From positions 1 through 34,844 of the forward strand of contig JAJZAL010000024.1 in NCBI GenBank assembly GCA_021799405.1: a stretch of 34,844 nucleotides of DNA. Reading direction: 5' to 3'. Of the stretch, positions 8,411-16,571 are shown one piece after another (the first letter of the stretch is position 1; each line of letters starts with the position of its first letter). The translations under genes and the position numbers were made by a program. This DNA comes from Acidobacteriota bacterium. GTDB taxonomy: Bacteria; Acidobacteriota; Terriglobia; Terriglobales; Acidobacteriaceae. The notes below the pieces were generated by a model. It made no database searches. It had not been told where the DNA came from and saw only the letters and a program-made list of their open reading frames with translations.

Positions 8411-9631
8411 TTAAAACAGAAAGCCAATTTCAATAACACCGCGCGCTTGATTTGAATTTGTACCAGCTGTGCCGAAGGCATCTCCCTTCGTAATGGATGT
8501 CGCGTGAACGACTGACGCTTCCCCGCGTACGAAGAAACGCTGCCGTTGGTAGGTGGGCGTTATCGTGGCAGACCAAGCGGAGCTGCCCGGGCCGTACAAC
8601 AAATTCTGCGCGTTCTCGGCTGCACTTCCGCTACTTGCGATATATTCGCCGCGGCCAGCGAGTGAAAATCCGTGACCCAGAGTACGGCTTATCAGAACTG
8701 CTCCTGCCTGGGTTGTGGCTCCCTTTATGATGCCAATCGAGGAATCAGACGGCACATCGGTATATTGATAATAGGGTTGAATGATCCACTTCCCTTTGGT
8801 ATATGCATACTCTAGCGCATACATAACACTGTTGTTCTGTACGGGCGTGGCGATAGTTTGAAATGCGGTATGCCCCAGATTTCCCATTCCGACAAATGAA
8901 AAGCTTTGTGCGCCGTTTGTATAAGTGGCTGATCCACTGAGCCATGAGTAGCGATTTGAATAATAACCATCATTCCAGCTAAACGACAACGCAAGCTTAC
9001 CGATCGACTGATTCACTTGAACGCCACGATTGATTGCATTCTCCTGGTTCCATAGCAAGCCTCGCTCAATATTCATATTTTCGAAATCGAACGTGTACTC
9101 TGCACCTATCAAAGTGGGCAGCGCTCCGACTTCAATGGAGGCGTTCTTCGCCGGAACGAGCTTCAGATAAGCAACAGGTACCGGACCATAAAGATCATTG
9201 ACCTGCTTGCCGGTTGCAACAAACGGCGCACCCAGAGAAAGGATGTTGTATGCTCCTGCCTGAACGTAGAATTGCCACCAGCCCTCTGCTTTTTGCAGGA
9301 AAATCTGGCCGTCAGAGAGCGCGGCTTCCGAGGAGCTATTGCCCGCGACGTGGCTTCCTTGAACCATGCCCATTCCACTAAGTACGCCGTCAAGGTACAG
9401 TTTTCCTAACGGCCCGCCGTTCAACGTGATGGGATGCGCAGCTTGTAGAGGGCCTGTGATGGCCGGCGAACTAAGGGGGGCTGCGGCCGGTTCCAGTGCA
9501 GTCTGTGGCAGAACCGTCCGAGTGCGTGCATCTGCCGGTTTAGGGGGCGAGCCAGCCGTGTTTTGTTGAGCCTGCGCTGAAATGCCAACGCTTCCTACCA
9601 GAAGAGCTGTTGCGATTACGATACCTTTCAC
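8411..9631 (-). CDS. Outer-membrane beta-barrel (porin-like) protein
   Basis: The 406-residue precursor has a clear signal peptide (VKGIVIATALLVGSVGISAQAQ), a Pro/Ala-rich linker (about 25-65), then alternating polar/aromatic beta-strand sequence to a C-terminal IEIGFLF ending in phenylalanine, the usual Bam-recognition terminus. It resembles outer-membrane beta-barrel proteins of the BBP2/OmpL-like porin type (e.g. GWWQFYVQAGAYN, WNQENAINRGVQVNQS, WNDGYYSNRYSWLSG). I chose GTG 9631 because GGAGA lies about 7-8 bases upstream and the signal peptide begins there; the longer frame starting at 9751 has no signal peptide at its start. It may admit ions or solutes for the neighbouring K+ system, but this is inference from proximity. 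Confidence 0.85.
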   Translation of the reverse strand: MKGIVIATALLVGSVGISAQAQQNTAGSPPKPADARTRTVLPQTALEPAAAPLSSPAITGPLQAAHPITLNGGPLGKLYLDGVLSGMGMVQGSHVAGNSSSEAALSDGQIFLQKAEGWWQFYVQAGAYNILSLGAPFVATGKQVNDLYGPVPVAYLKLVPAKNASIEVGALPTLIGAEYTFDFENMNIERGLLWNQENAINRGVQVNQSIGKLALSFSWNDGYYSNRYSWLSGSATYTNGAQSFSFVGMGNLGHTAFQTIATPVQNNSVMYALEYAYTKGKWIIQPYYQYTDVPSDSSIGIIKGATTQAGAVLISRTLGHGFSLAGRGEYIASSGSAAENAQNLLYGPGSSAWSATITPTYQRQRFFVRGEASVVHATSITKGDAFGTAGTNSNQARGVIEIGFLF

Positions 9632-9772
9632 AGATATATCTCCATAACGAACCCGATGAGGTGTGTCTGCGTTGTGTTCCGCAGACACAGCTGATCGTGC
9701 AACACCAGATTTCCGTGCCCCTTCACCAAAAAATCGGACATTGGCGATCAATAGCTGTGGGCCGTCTTCTCG

Positions 9773-9916
9773 CTAAGAAGACCATGTTTTATCACGATGT
9801 TGCTTGACCTTTTGTGACTCACGATGGAATTTGTTGAGTACAAATAGCATGAAGCCGATGGAACTGCACGCAAGGAGTACCGTGGCCATCTCTATGCAAA
9901 TATGCTCTATATGCAT
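9773..9916 (-). CDS. 47-aa single-helix membrane micro-protein
   Basis: Minus-strand ATG 9916, about ten bases after an AGGAG, opens a frame of 47 codons closed by TAG at 9773-9775. The product has a short N-terminus (MHIEHICIE), one hydrophobic helix (about residues 10-29, ATVLLACSSIGFMLFVLNKF) and a basic tail (HRESQKVKQHRDK), giving a plausible tail-in topology. It lies 141 bases upstream of the beta-barrel gene and points the same way. I do not recognise a family. The coherent helix-plus-basic-tail pattern and ribosome site support translation; lack of homology evidence limits confidence. Confidence 0.45.
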   Translation of the reverse strand: MHIEHICIEMATVLLACSSIGFMLFVLNKFHRESQKVKQHRDKTWSS

Positions 9917-10352
9917 ATATCCGCCACTCCTCATGCAACCCTACAGTCGGCTCCGTTAATGGAGCATAAACAGCCCATTAGCGTTGCGTAACGCGGGTTT
10001 CCACATCAAGGGCGTGTGCACCAGTACACTAGGCAGTACTACAGTCGTAAATAGAAGTCAGGTAGCGGTGAGCCGCGTTTTCTGTAGTGACAGATCAGGG
10101 CGCGAAATTGATGCTGTCTTCTCCATCGGGACCAGTGGAGGAGATGTTCAACGCCGTGCCCTCCTCGCCACAGCCGATGCATGAGCAGGTGACGCAGTTC
10201 TGGGGGCGCTGAGTGGAACTGTAAGCGTCGGAAGATTTCCCGTTGACCAAGGGGCGAGGGTTGATTCGGTGTCCGCTTTTATTGGGGAGCTTCTGATCAA
10301 GTCCCGAAGGTGCGTGAGTTCCGTCTAATGCAATAAGTGGACCGAGAACGCG
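9917..10352. other. 436-bp region between the micro-ORF and the IS5 transposase
   Basis: No supported gene is seen. The region should hold the promoter for the leftward micro-ORF/beta-barrel pair and the left end of the IS5-type element upstream of 10353. I looked for inverted repeats matching sequence to the right of 11312 and found none convincing, so the element's exact ends are not defined. Confidence 0.4.
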
Positions 10353-11312
10353 ATGCGCCAGACAACCTTTGCCTGTCAGCCCAGCTTTGAGAAGTATGTG
10401 CCGGTCAGCCGCGGGGAACAGTTTCTTAACACGATGGAGGCCGTGGTTCCTTGGACCGAGTTAGAAGGTCTGATCGAACCTCATTATCCGAAGGCGGGCA
10501 AAGGGCGTCATCCGGTTGCGCTCGGCACGATACTGCGCATCTACTTTTTGCAGCACTGGTCCAACCTGTCGGACCCCGGCGCCGGGAATGCGCTCTGCGA
10601 ATCGCCCGTACTGCGCGGCGTTGCCGGCGTAGTCCTGGGGAGGATGGCAGTGCCGGACGAGACTACCATCCTGAACTTCCGCCATCTGGTTGAAATCCAC
10701 GATTTATGCGGCGCAATCTTCGACACGGCAAACCAATTTCTGGATCGCAATGGCATCCGTATCTCGACCGGCACGATTGTTGACGCCACCATCATCGCCG
10801 CGCCCAGTTCGACCAGGAACAGCAAGAAGGAGCGCCACGCGGAGATGCATCAGACCGGAAGGGAAACCAATACTACTGCGGAGCCAAGGCGCACATCGGC
10901 GTGGATAGCAAGGAAGACATTGTGCGTTCGGTCTGCACACCGGCGGTCTCGGTGCATGACAAGCATGCGTTGCCTGACTTACTCCATGGCGCGGAAAAAG
11001 GTCTGGGGCGACGGCGGCTATCAGGGGCAGACAGAAGCGATCCATACGGCAGGGCCCGATGCACAGGATATGACCAACCGGTGAGTCAAAAATGGCAAGG
11101 GCGAAGTGGATAAACAAGAGAGGCGCAAGAACCGGACCAAGTCGCGTGTGCGGGCCAAGGTGGAATGGCCGTTTCGTATCTTGAAGCGCGTCTTCGGCTA
11201 TACCAAGGTGCGCTATCGAGGAATCGTGAAGAACCACCAGTGGCATTTGGCAGCTTTCGCCCTGGTCAACCTCTACATGAATCGCAAGCGATTGGCCCCA
11301 CAAGGAGCGTAG
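10353..11312 (+). mobile_element. IS5-family transposase pseudogene (two indels and an in-frame stop)
   Basis: The frame begins MRQTTFACQPSFEKY and shows the IS5-type N-terminus (PHYPKAGKGRHPVALGTILRIYF), then the first DDE aspartate in IVDATIIAAPSSTRN. Near 10857 a one-base deletion moves the reading to another frame (GNQYYCGAKAHIGVDSKED...). Near 10985, in a run of A after GCGG, one extra base restores the first frame (KVWGDGGYQGQTEA, second aspartate). TGA at 11082-11084 then interrupts where the family has arginine. The last part (RVKVEWPFR-type: RAKVEWPFRILKRVFGYTKVRYRG) carries the catalytic glutamate and runs to TAG at 11310-11312. Three lesions make the gene non-functional unless the indels are sequence errors. 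An imperfect hairpin at 11316-11340 follows the stop. Terminal inverted repeats were not located. Confidence 0.88.
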
Positions 11313-11700
11313 TGTCTCAGCGGCCGGAAAACGGCCTGAGAAGACGATATGCTGGCGGTCCAAAAGGGTCGTAAAATCCCTTGAAAATCCCGACTCGACA
11401 CGAAGACTGCTCTCGCAGGCACTTCGTGCCACTTGGCGCGCTCACAACCCCTGGCTGCTCCTGTCGCCGGAGAGAAAGTGCAGTGACCTCAGGCGCGATT
11501 GCTCGAGAGCTCTGGCACTAGGCGATTGTGCGCGTGATACCAACGAACTCCCGTTGTTGGATTGTCGGATTTTCGAGGGGTAGAGGCCGTACAGGCTGTA
11601 AATTTCGTAAATTCTGCACGCAGATTGTCAGATGCCCGACAATTCTAAGTCGCAGATTCTTCAGCATATTACTGAATCAATGAGAGTTAGGCAGAGTTTA
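11313..11700. other. 388-bp region between the IS5 element and tRNA-Ser
   Basis: No gene is supported. An imperfect hairpin (arms CTCAGCGGCCG and CGGCCTGAG around GAAAA, 11316-11340) follows the transposase stop and may belong to the element's right end. The rest, about 11400-11700, is AT-richer and shows no motif I recognise; since the tRNA is on the minus strand, this stretch is downstream of it. Confidence 0.4.
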
Positions 11701-11790
11701 TGGCGGAGAGGGTGGGATTCGAACCCACGATACCCTCGCGGGTATGCCGGTTTTCAAGACCGGAGCCATCAACCACTCGGCCACCTCTCC
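11701..11790 (-). tRNA. tRNA-Ser (anticodon UGA)
   Basis: On the minus strand the cloverleaf is complete: acceptor GGAGAGG pairs with CCTCTCC, followed by discriminator G and an encoded CCA (11701-11703). The anticodon stem CCGGT/ACCGG encloses loop CTTGAAA with anticodon TGA (11754-11756). A long variable arm (TACCC-GCGA-GGGTA), typical of class II serine tRNA, precedes the T-arm GTGGG-TTCGAAT-CCCAC. It reads UCA and, by wobble, other UCN codons. It stands at the right border of the lower-GC, IS-bearing section. Confidence 0.97.
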
Positions 11791-12073
11791 GATGTTTTTA
11801 GTCTAGAGCAAAACCAGAGTTTTTATGCCCTGTTGAGTAGGTTTCAGGGTTGCCGCTTCCTGCTGGCCGCGCGCCAGCCTGCGGAGCGCCGGGATCCCGG
11901 TGGTCGCGACAGCTGGAGCGCGACGGTTCCGGGATGCACCTGCTTTGGTTTTGCCTTCACCAAGCAGGAGCGGACAGGAAGCAGGCTGCGGTAGAGCGAG
12001 GCGCCGGCAGCCTTTCCTGGATGTCGGTGTAGGCTTGGAATCGCTTCTCGAGGGCGATTCCGCAGCAAGAACA
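11791..12073. other. Intergenic region with several short inverted repeats
   Basis: No credible gene is seen here. The stretch is unusually rich in dyads, including the palindrome CCGGGATCCCGG near 11888-11899 and a hairpin with arms GGAATCGC (12037-12044) and GCGATTCC (12054-12061) around a nine-base loop. Together with the terminator next to it, this looks like a repeat-type or structured intergenic element rather than coding sequence. Confidence 0.45.
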
Positions 12074-12104
12074 AAGCGGCCTGTTCGTGAGGAACAGGCC
12101 GCTT
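12074..12104 (-). terminator. Rho-independent terminator of the molybdenum hydroxylase operon
   Basis: A perfect 13-bp stem, AAGCGGCCTGTTC (12074-12086) with GAACAGGCCGCTT (12092-12104), surrounds a five-base loop. It sits about 40 bases beyond the stop of the minus-strand gene ending at 12145. Read on that strand the stem is followed by a T-rich stretch (TTTGTTCTTG), so it fits termination of that operon. Confidence 0.8.
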
Positions 12105-12144
12105 GAAGCTTCATGCTGCAGTGCCGCTGATACAGAGAACTTCT

Positions 12145-14388
12145 CTAAGCGAGCGAGAAGCCGCTGTGGGTGAGCGGGAGGGTGCGTATGCGTTTGCCGG
12201 TGGCGGCGAAGATGGCGTTGGTGATGGCCGGGATGATCGGCGGTAGCGCCGGTTCGCCGAGCCCGGTGGGGGAATACTCGGTGATGCGGAAAGAGATGTT
12301 CATCTTCGGGGTCTGGTGCATGCGGGGCAGCGGATAGTTGGGGAAGTTGGTCGGATGGGCGGTGCCGTTTTTGAGTGTGACGGCGACGAAAGTGTGGCCC
12401 ATGCCTTCGATGGTGGCTCCCTCGACCTGTGCGCGAGCAGCGGAGGGATTGACGATCTGGCTGCCGACGTCGGTGACGGACCAGGTTTCATGGACGCGGA
12501 CGCGGTTCTGGGAGTCGACGCTGACGTGGGCGACCTGGGCGCAGAAGCCGAGATGGCAGGCGTATGCGGCGATGCCCCAGCCCTGCCCATTGCCACTCTT
12601 GCGTTTACGCCAGCCGGATTCCTCCGCGACCTGACGGAGTACGCCGGCCAGACGCTCGGGCAGGTAGTAACGATCGCCGCCGCCATCGTACGTGTTGGCC
12701 AGGAGTTCGAGCTGGAAGTCGACCGGATCACGGCCGGCTGCGTGGGCGACTTCATCCAGGAAAGACTGGCCGACAAAGGCGTAAGCGTTGGAGCCGGGAG
12801 CGCGCAGGGGGCCGGTGCGCAGGAAGAGCGGCATGGTGGAGTAGCCGATCTGGTAGTTGGGGACGCGGCCGGCGGGAAATTCGTTTGGTCCGATGCCAGC
12901 GGAGGATTCAACGCTCTTGCCGTCACCGAATGTGACCAGATGCTGGCTGTAGGCGGTGAGGCGGCCGTGGGCATCGATGCCAGCCTTGAGGTGATGCCAG
13001 CCGGCAGGGCGGTAGGAGTCGTGGGTGAAGTCGTCTTCGCGCGACCAGAGGACGTGGACGGGAGCCTTGACGGCGCGGGAGATCCAAGCCGCTTCGACCA
13101 TATATTCATTGCGGAGGCGGCGTCCAAAGCCACCGCCCGCGCGGATCATGTGGACGGTGATATCGCTTTCGCTGATGCCAAGGGTCTTGGCGACCTGGCC
13201 TCGGCCACCCGCGGGAGCCTGGCTGTTGGTCCAGATTTCGAGTTTGCCGTCCTGGTAACGGGCGGCGGTGTTCTGGGGCTCGAGGGTGGCGTGGGCGAGG
13301 AACGGATAGGCGTAGTCGGCTTCGATGACCCTGGTGGAAGGCGCGCGGAAGGCGCTTTCGAGGTCGCCATAGGAGCGGAGGTTATAGCTGGGCTGCTGCG
13401 GGAGCAACTCCGCGGCCTTCTGGTTGAAGGATTCGGTGCTTTGTTCCGGGGCCGTGGGCGAGGCGGCGGTGGTGTCCCAGTCAACGTTGAGCGAAAGGCG
13501 TGCGGCCTGGGCCTGCCACCAGGTGTCTGCGACGACGGCAATGCCGGGCTCGATGGCGGGATTGTTGGTGTGTTGATCGCCCGCAATGACGAAGGCGTCG
13601 CGAACGCCGGACATGCGGCGGATGGCGTCGAGGTTGGCGTGCTTGACGGTGCCGCCGAAGACGGGGCACTTCTGAACGACGGCGTAGAGCATGCCGGGAA
13701 CGGTGACGTCGATGCCGAAGAGAGGCTTTCCGGTAGTGATGGCGGGATTGTCGACTCCGGGTGTGAATTCGCCGATGATGCGGTACTCGGAGGGTTTTTT
13801 GAGGGAAATGCTGGATGCATCCGGGACGGGGAGCTTGGCGCAATCGGCGGCGAGCTCGCCGTAGGTGAAGGAGCGATTGCCGGCCTTGTCGTAGACGTGG
13901 CCGCCGGAGGTGGTGCAGGAGTCAGCGGGAATGCCCCAGCGGCGCGCCGCGGCGAGGATCATGAGGCGGCGGCCGGTGGCGCCAACCATGTTCATGGGCT
14001 CCCAATTGATGGGAGTGGCCATGGAGCCGCCGGCGAACTGGGGGCCGTAGATGGCCTGGTCGAGGTCGGCCTGGACGACATGGACCTGGCTCCAGTCGAC
14101 GTCAAGTTCGTCGGCAATGATCATGGGCAGCGAGGTGCGGATGCCCTGGCCGATCTCCGGGTCCTTGGACATGATGGTGACGGTATTGTCCGGATGAACA
14201 TGGACGAAGGCGTGCGGGGAAAGTCCGCCCGCGGCGTAGACTTCAGCGAAGGGGCGAATATCCGACCAGGGGAGATCGTAGAGGGCGATGGCGAGGCCGC
14301 CACCAGCCACAGCGCCAATTTTCAAAAAGTGCCGCCGGGTGAATTGCACGGGAAGATCCTCCGTTACGGTTCTTGCAGCGTGTTTCAA
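12145..14388 (-). CDS. Molybdopterin-binding large subunit of a xanthine dehydrogenase/isoquinoline oxidoreductase-type hydroxylase
   Basis: The 747-residue protein starts with a Tat signal: TRRHFLKIG at residues 17-25, then a hydrophobic stretch (AVAGGGLAIALYDL). It is therefore exported folded to the periplasm. The body shows the features of the single-chain molybdopterin-binding subunit seen in isoquinoline 1-oxidoreductase beta and aldehyde dehydrogenase relatives: DPEIGQGIRTSLPMIIADEL, MIRAGGGFGRRLRNEYMVEAAWIS, and GLGEPALPPIIPAITNAIFAATGKRIR near the end. These bind the molybdenum cytosine dinucleotide cofactor and hydroxylate aldehydes or N-heterocycles; the actual substrate cannot be told. 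It lies 66 bases after its iron-sulfur partner gene, and a terminator follows. No cytochrome c subunit is next to it. Confidence 0.92.
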   Translation of the reverse strand: MKHAARTVTEDLPVQFTRRHFLKIGAVAGGGLAIALYDLPWSDIRPFAEVYAAGGLSPHAFVHVHPDNTVTIMSKDPEIGQGIRTSLPMIIADELDVDWSQVHVVQADLDQAIYGPQFAGGSMATPINWEPMNMVGATGRRLMILAAARRWGIPADSCTTSGGHVYDKAGNRSFTYGELAADCAKLPVPDASSISLKKPSEYRIIGEFTPGVDNPAITTGKPLFGIDVTVPGMLYAVVQKCPVFGGTVKHANLDAIRRMSGVRDAFVIAGDQHTNNPAIEPGIAVVADTWWQAQAARLSLNVDWDTTAASPTAPEQSTESFNQKAAELLPQQPSYNLRSYGDLESAFRAPSTRVIEADYAYPFLAHATLEPQNTAARYQDGKLEIWTNSQAPAGGRGQVAKTLGISESDITVHMIRAGGGFGRRLRNEYMVEAAWISRAVKAPVHVLWSREDDFTHDSYRPAGWHHLKAGIDAHGRLTAYSQHLVTFGDGKSVESSAGIGPNEFPAGRVPNYQIGYSTMPLFLRTGPLRAPGSNAYAFVGQSFLDEVAHAAGRDPVDFQLELLANTYDGGGDRYYLPERLAGVLRQVAEESGWRKRKSGNGQGWGIAAYACHLGFCAQVAHVSVDSQNRVRVHETWSVTDVGSQIVNPSAARAQVEGATIEGMGHTFVAVTLKNGTAHPTNFPNYPLPRMHQTPKMNISFRITEYSPTGLGEPALPPIIPAITNAIFAATGKRIRTLPLTHSGFSLA

Positions 14389-14454
14389 AAATAGATCCGT
14401 GACCTATGGGAGCGGACGAGCCCCGCTTCGATTGCGGGTCTCGCTCGATTCCGT

Positions 14455-14958
14455 TCAGGTCGCGGCGGGTTTATGAAACGCGCTGGAGCCAGATTGCGTA
14501 GAGTTTGCCGCGGCGGCAGCCTTGTGAATGGCTTCGCGGATGCGGGCGTAGGTTCCGCAGCGGCAAAGGTTGCCGTCCATGGCGTCGTTAATCTGTTCGT
14601 CCGTGGGGTGGGGCGTGTGCTGAAGCAGGGCGGCAGCGCTCATGATCTGACCAGCCTGGCAGTAGCCGCACTGGGGAACGTCGAGTTGCTGCCAAGCCTG
14701 CTGGAGCGGGTGTGTGCCGTCGGCCGAGAGGCCTTCAATCGTGGTGACGTCCGCACCGACCGCAGCGGACGCGGGGGTGATGCAGGAGCGGGTGGCGATG
14801 CCGTTGATGATGACGGTGCAGGCCCCGCAGGCACCGACGCCGCATCCAAACTTCGGCCCTTTGAGCCCGAGGTGTTCACGCAAAACCCATAACAAGGGTG
14901 TGTCCGGAGCAGCATCCACCGGGATGATTTTCCGATTCACTCTCAACTGAAGAGACAT
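14455..14958 (-). CDS. [2Fe-2S] small subunit of the molybdenum hydroxylase
   Basis: The 167-residue protein has the two-cluster architecture of xanthine-dehydrogenase-type small subunits. A plant-ferredoxin-like cluster is bound by C39, C44, C47 and C59 ([21 protein letters not shown] spacing). A second helical cluster is bound by C97, C100, C132 and C134 (CGYC...LCRCGTY). It passes electrons from the molybdenum site of the downstream-encoded subunit to an external acceptor. It has no signal peptide of its own, so it presumably rides out with the Tat-tagged large subunit, as in isoquinoline oxidoreductase. The C-terminal tail after about residue 145 is Ala/Ser-rich. It is the first gene of a two-gene operon. 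Confidence 0.95.
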   Translation of the reverse strand: MSLQLRVNRKIIPVDAAPDTPLLWVLREHLGLKGPKFGCGVGACGACTVIINGIATRSCITPASAAVGADVTTIEGLSADGTHPLQQAWQQLDVPQCGYCQAGQIMSAAALLQHTPHPTDEQINDAMDGNLCRCGTYARIREAIHKAAAAANSTQSGSSAFHKPAAT

Positions 14959-15108
14959 AAACCCTCACAGGGCCGCGGAACTTAGGACGAGAGAGGATGC
15001 GGCGTTGGTAAAACTTTCCTCTGTTGAAACATGATACTGCGGTGATCCCCATCACTGGCAAGTCTCCGGAGGTGATTTCCGAGAGCGTGCATTGCAGTGT
15101 TTGTAAAA

Positions 15109-16341
15109 TCAAGAGTTTTTGGGAGTGGTCTGGGTATTCTGGAAAACGCGTTCCATGACAAATTCCGGTGTGACCTGTTCGCCGGAGAGCAACATGGCGG
15201 TGAGTTCGCCGCCGAGGACCTGGGGAGCGATGACGACGTCGGGCTGGACGAGCTTGACGCGGCTGAGGTGGCGGGCGTCGTTGACGGCGGCGACGGTGCG
15301 GGCGACGCCGTTGAGCTCCTTGACGGCGAGGATGGTGAAGGCATTTTCGCTATCGTCGGCAAGCATGGCGAGGACGGCTTCGGCGCGGTGGGCGCCGGCT
15401 TCGCGGAGGACGTCGAGCATACTGGGGTCGCCGACGACCATGTCGACGTCTTTGGGCAGGCCTTCTTCGGGCTGCTCGCGGACGATGCGGGTGACGTGGC
15501 GGCCGCGGCGGGCGAGCTCGCGCCAGGTGTTGACGGCAAGGGGCGTGTTGCCGATGACGACGAAATGCTTTTCGCGATGCATGGGAGTGCCTTTGCGGTT
15601 AAGGATGCGCTGCAGGTTCTGGCCGACGAGAGGCCCGATGACCGCGGTGAGCGAAGTAGCGAAGACGGCCACACCGAGAACAATGACGGAGATGGTGAAC
15701 ATGCGCGCCTTGAGGGTGTGAGGCGTGATGTCTCCGTAGCCGACGGTGCTCATGGTGACCATGGCGTAGTAGAGCGCGGTGGGAAGGTCGGTGATATGGG
15801 GCTGGAAGCCCTGGCCGAGGTAGTATGCGCCGAAAGTGGCATAGGTGAGGAGCATGACCACCGAGGTGACGGCAAAGAGAGTGCTGGCGGCGACGCTGGA
15901 GCGGCTGAAATGGCGGTAGTTCCAGATGAGCAGGAGCAGCGCGAAGGCGAAGTAGCCCAGCATGGCTTCTTCATGAGCCTGAACGATGAGGAGAGTGTTG
16001 ACGAGGCCGAGGGAGACCAGCAGGATAGCCATGGTCCATGCGAGGCGGGAACGCCAGAGCAGGGCGAGGCCCATGACGAACATGCCGCCTCCGATGAAGA
16101 GCGAGGGGAAGAGCCGCGGCGGGAGATTGAACTGCCCTTGTGCGAGCTGATGGACGTAGATCTGCCAAGAGCTGCCGAATTTGTTGTCGAGGATCCACCA
16201 GCCGCCGAGGCAGAGGAGCAGAGAGAGCGGTACGTGAGGCAGCCAATAGCTTCCGCGCAAGAAGTAGTACGTGCGCTGGAAGCGGGCGCGAATGCGCCGG
16301 ATGAGCGATGGAATCCTGTTTGGTATCGAGGACGGCTGCAT
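15109..16341 (-). CDS. Six-helix potassium channel with C-terminal RCK/TrkA-N NAD-binding domain
   Basis: The 410-residue protein has about six membrane helices in residues 33-235, with the K+ selectivity filter TVGYGD at residues 199-204 in the pore loop before the last helix. A cytoplasmic Rossmann-type regulatory domain follows (HFVVIGNTPLAVNTW from about 259), ending near RVFQNTQ. It matches the voltage-gated channel-like family related to E. coli Kch, although the fourth helix lacks an obvious array of arginines. I chose ATG 16341 because the membrane topology starts just after it and the upstream extension is low-complexity Pro/Ser-rich sequence; the ribosome site is weak. The glycine motif of the RCK domain is not the textbook GxGxxG. 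It is divergent from the GH3 gene, with 230 bases between. Confidence 0.92.
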   Translation of the reverse strand: MQPSSIPNRIPSLIRRIRARFQRTYYFLRGSYWLPHVPLSLLLCLGGWWILDNKFGSSWQIYVHQLAQGQFNLPPRLFPSLFIGGGMFVMGLALLWRSRLAWTMAILLVSLGLVNTLLIVQAHEEAMLGYFAFALLLLIWNYRHFSRSSVAASTLFAVTSVVMLLTYATFGAYYLGQGFQPHITDLPTALYYAMVTMSTVGYGDITPHTLKARMFTISVIVLGVAVFATSLTAVIGPLVGQNLQRILNRKGTPMHREKHFVVIGNTPLAVNTWRELARRGRHVTRIVREQPEEGLPKDVDMVVGDPSMLDVLREAGAHRAEAVLAMLADDSENAFTILAVKELNGVARTVAAVNDARHLSRVKLVQPDVVIAPQVLGGELTAMLLSGEQVTPEFVMERVFQNTQTTPKNS

Positions 16342-16473
16342 GGAAGGTCTTGTAATTGAATAGGATGCGCGCCGGCGGGCAGCGTTGTCGAGGCGAAGGG
16401 GAAATTTGGGCGCGCGAGGCACAGGCGGCGTTTGACGGGGGCGCGTGTGGACGGGATAATTTGGCTGGCGGTG

Positions 16474-16487
16474 GTAAATCGAATTAC
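16474..16487. promoter_or_regulatory. Candidate operator palindrome upstream of the xylan operon
   Basis: GTAAATCGAATTAC is symmetric at 12 of 14 positions with a TCGA centre. It lies about 85 bases before the GH3 start, just after an AT-rich GGATAAT (16454-16460) that could be a -10 element. Position and symmetry suggest a repressor site, but no regulator gene is adjacent and one occurrence is weak evidence. Confidence 0.25.
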
Positions 16488-16571
16488 TGAGAGCGGTTTT
16501 GTCGCCAAAGGGCGACCATTGCCTGCTGTTCCTGCATGATGGAACAAGAGTTAGAGATAAGAAGGAGCGCC

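Noticed and set aside
12316..14394. Very long plus-strand open frame opposite the molybdenum hydroxylase gene
   Set aside because: It is the antisense shadow of a high-GC gene: Gly/Val/Asp/Ala-rich with no domain, while the minus-strand frame has a Tat signal and clear family motifs.
15097..16359. 420-residue plus-strand frame opposite the potassium channel
   Set aside because: Highly acidic low-complexity translation without signal or motif; the minus strand encodes an unmistakable TVGYGD channel.
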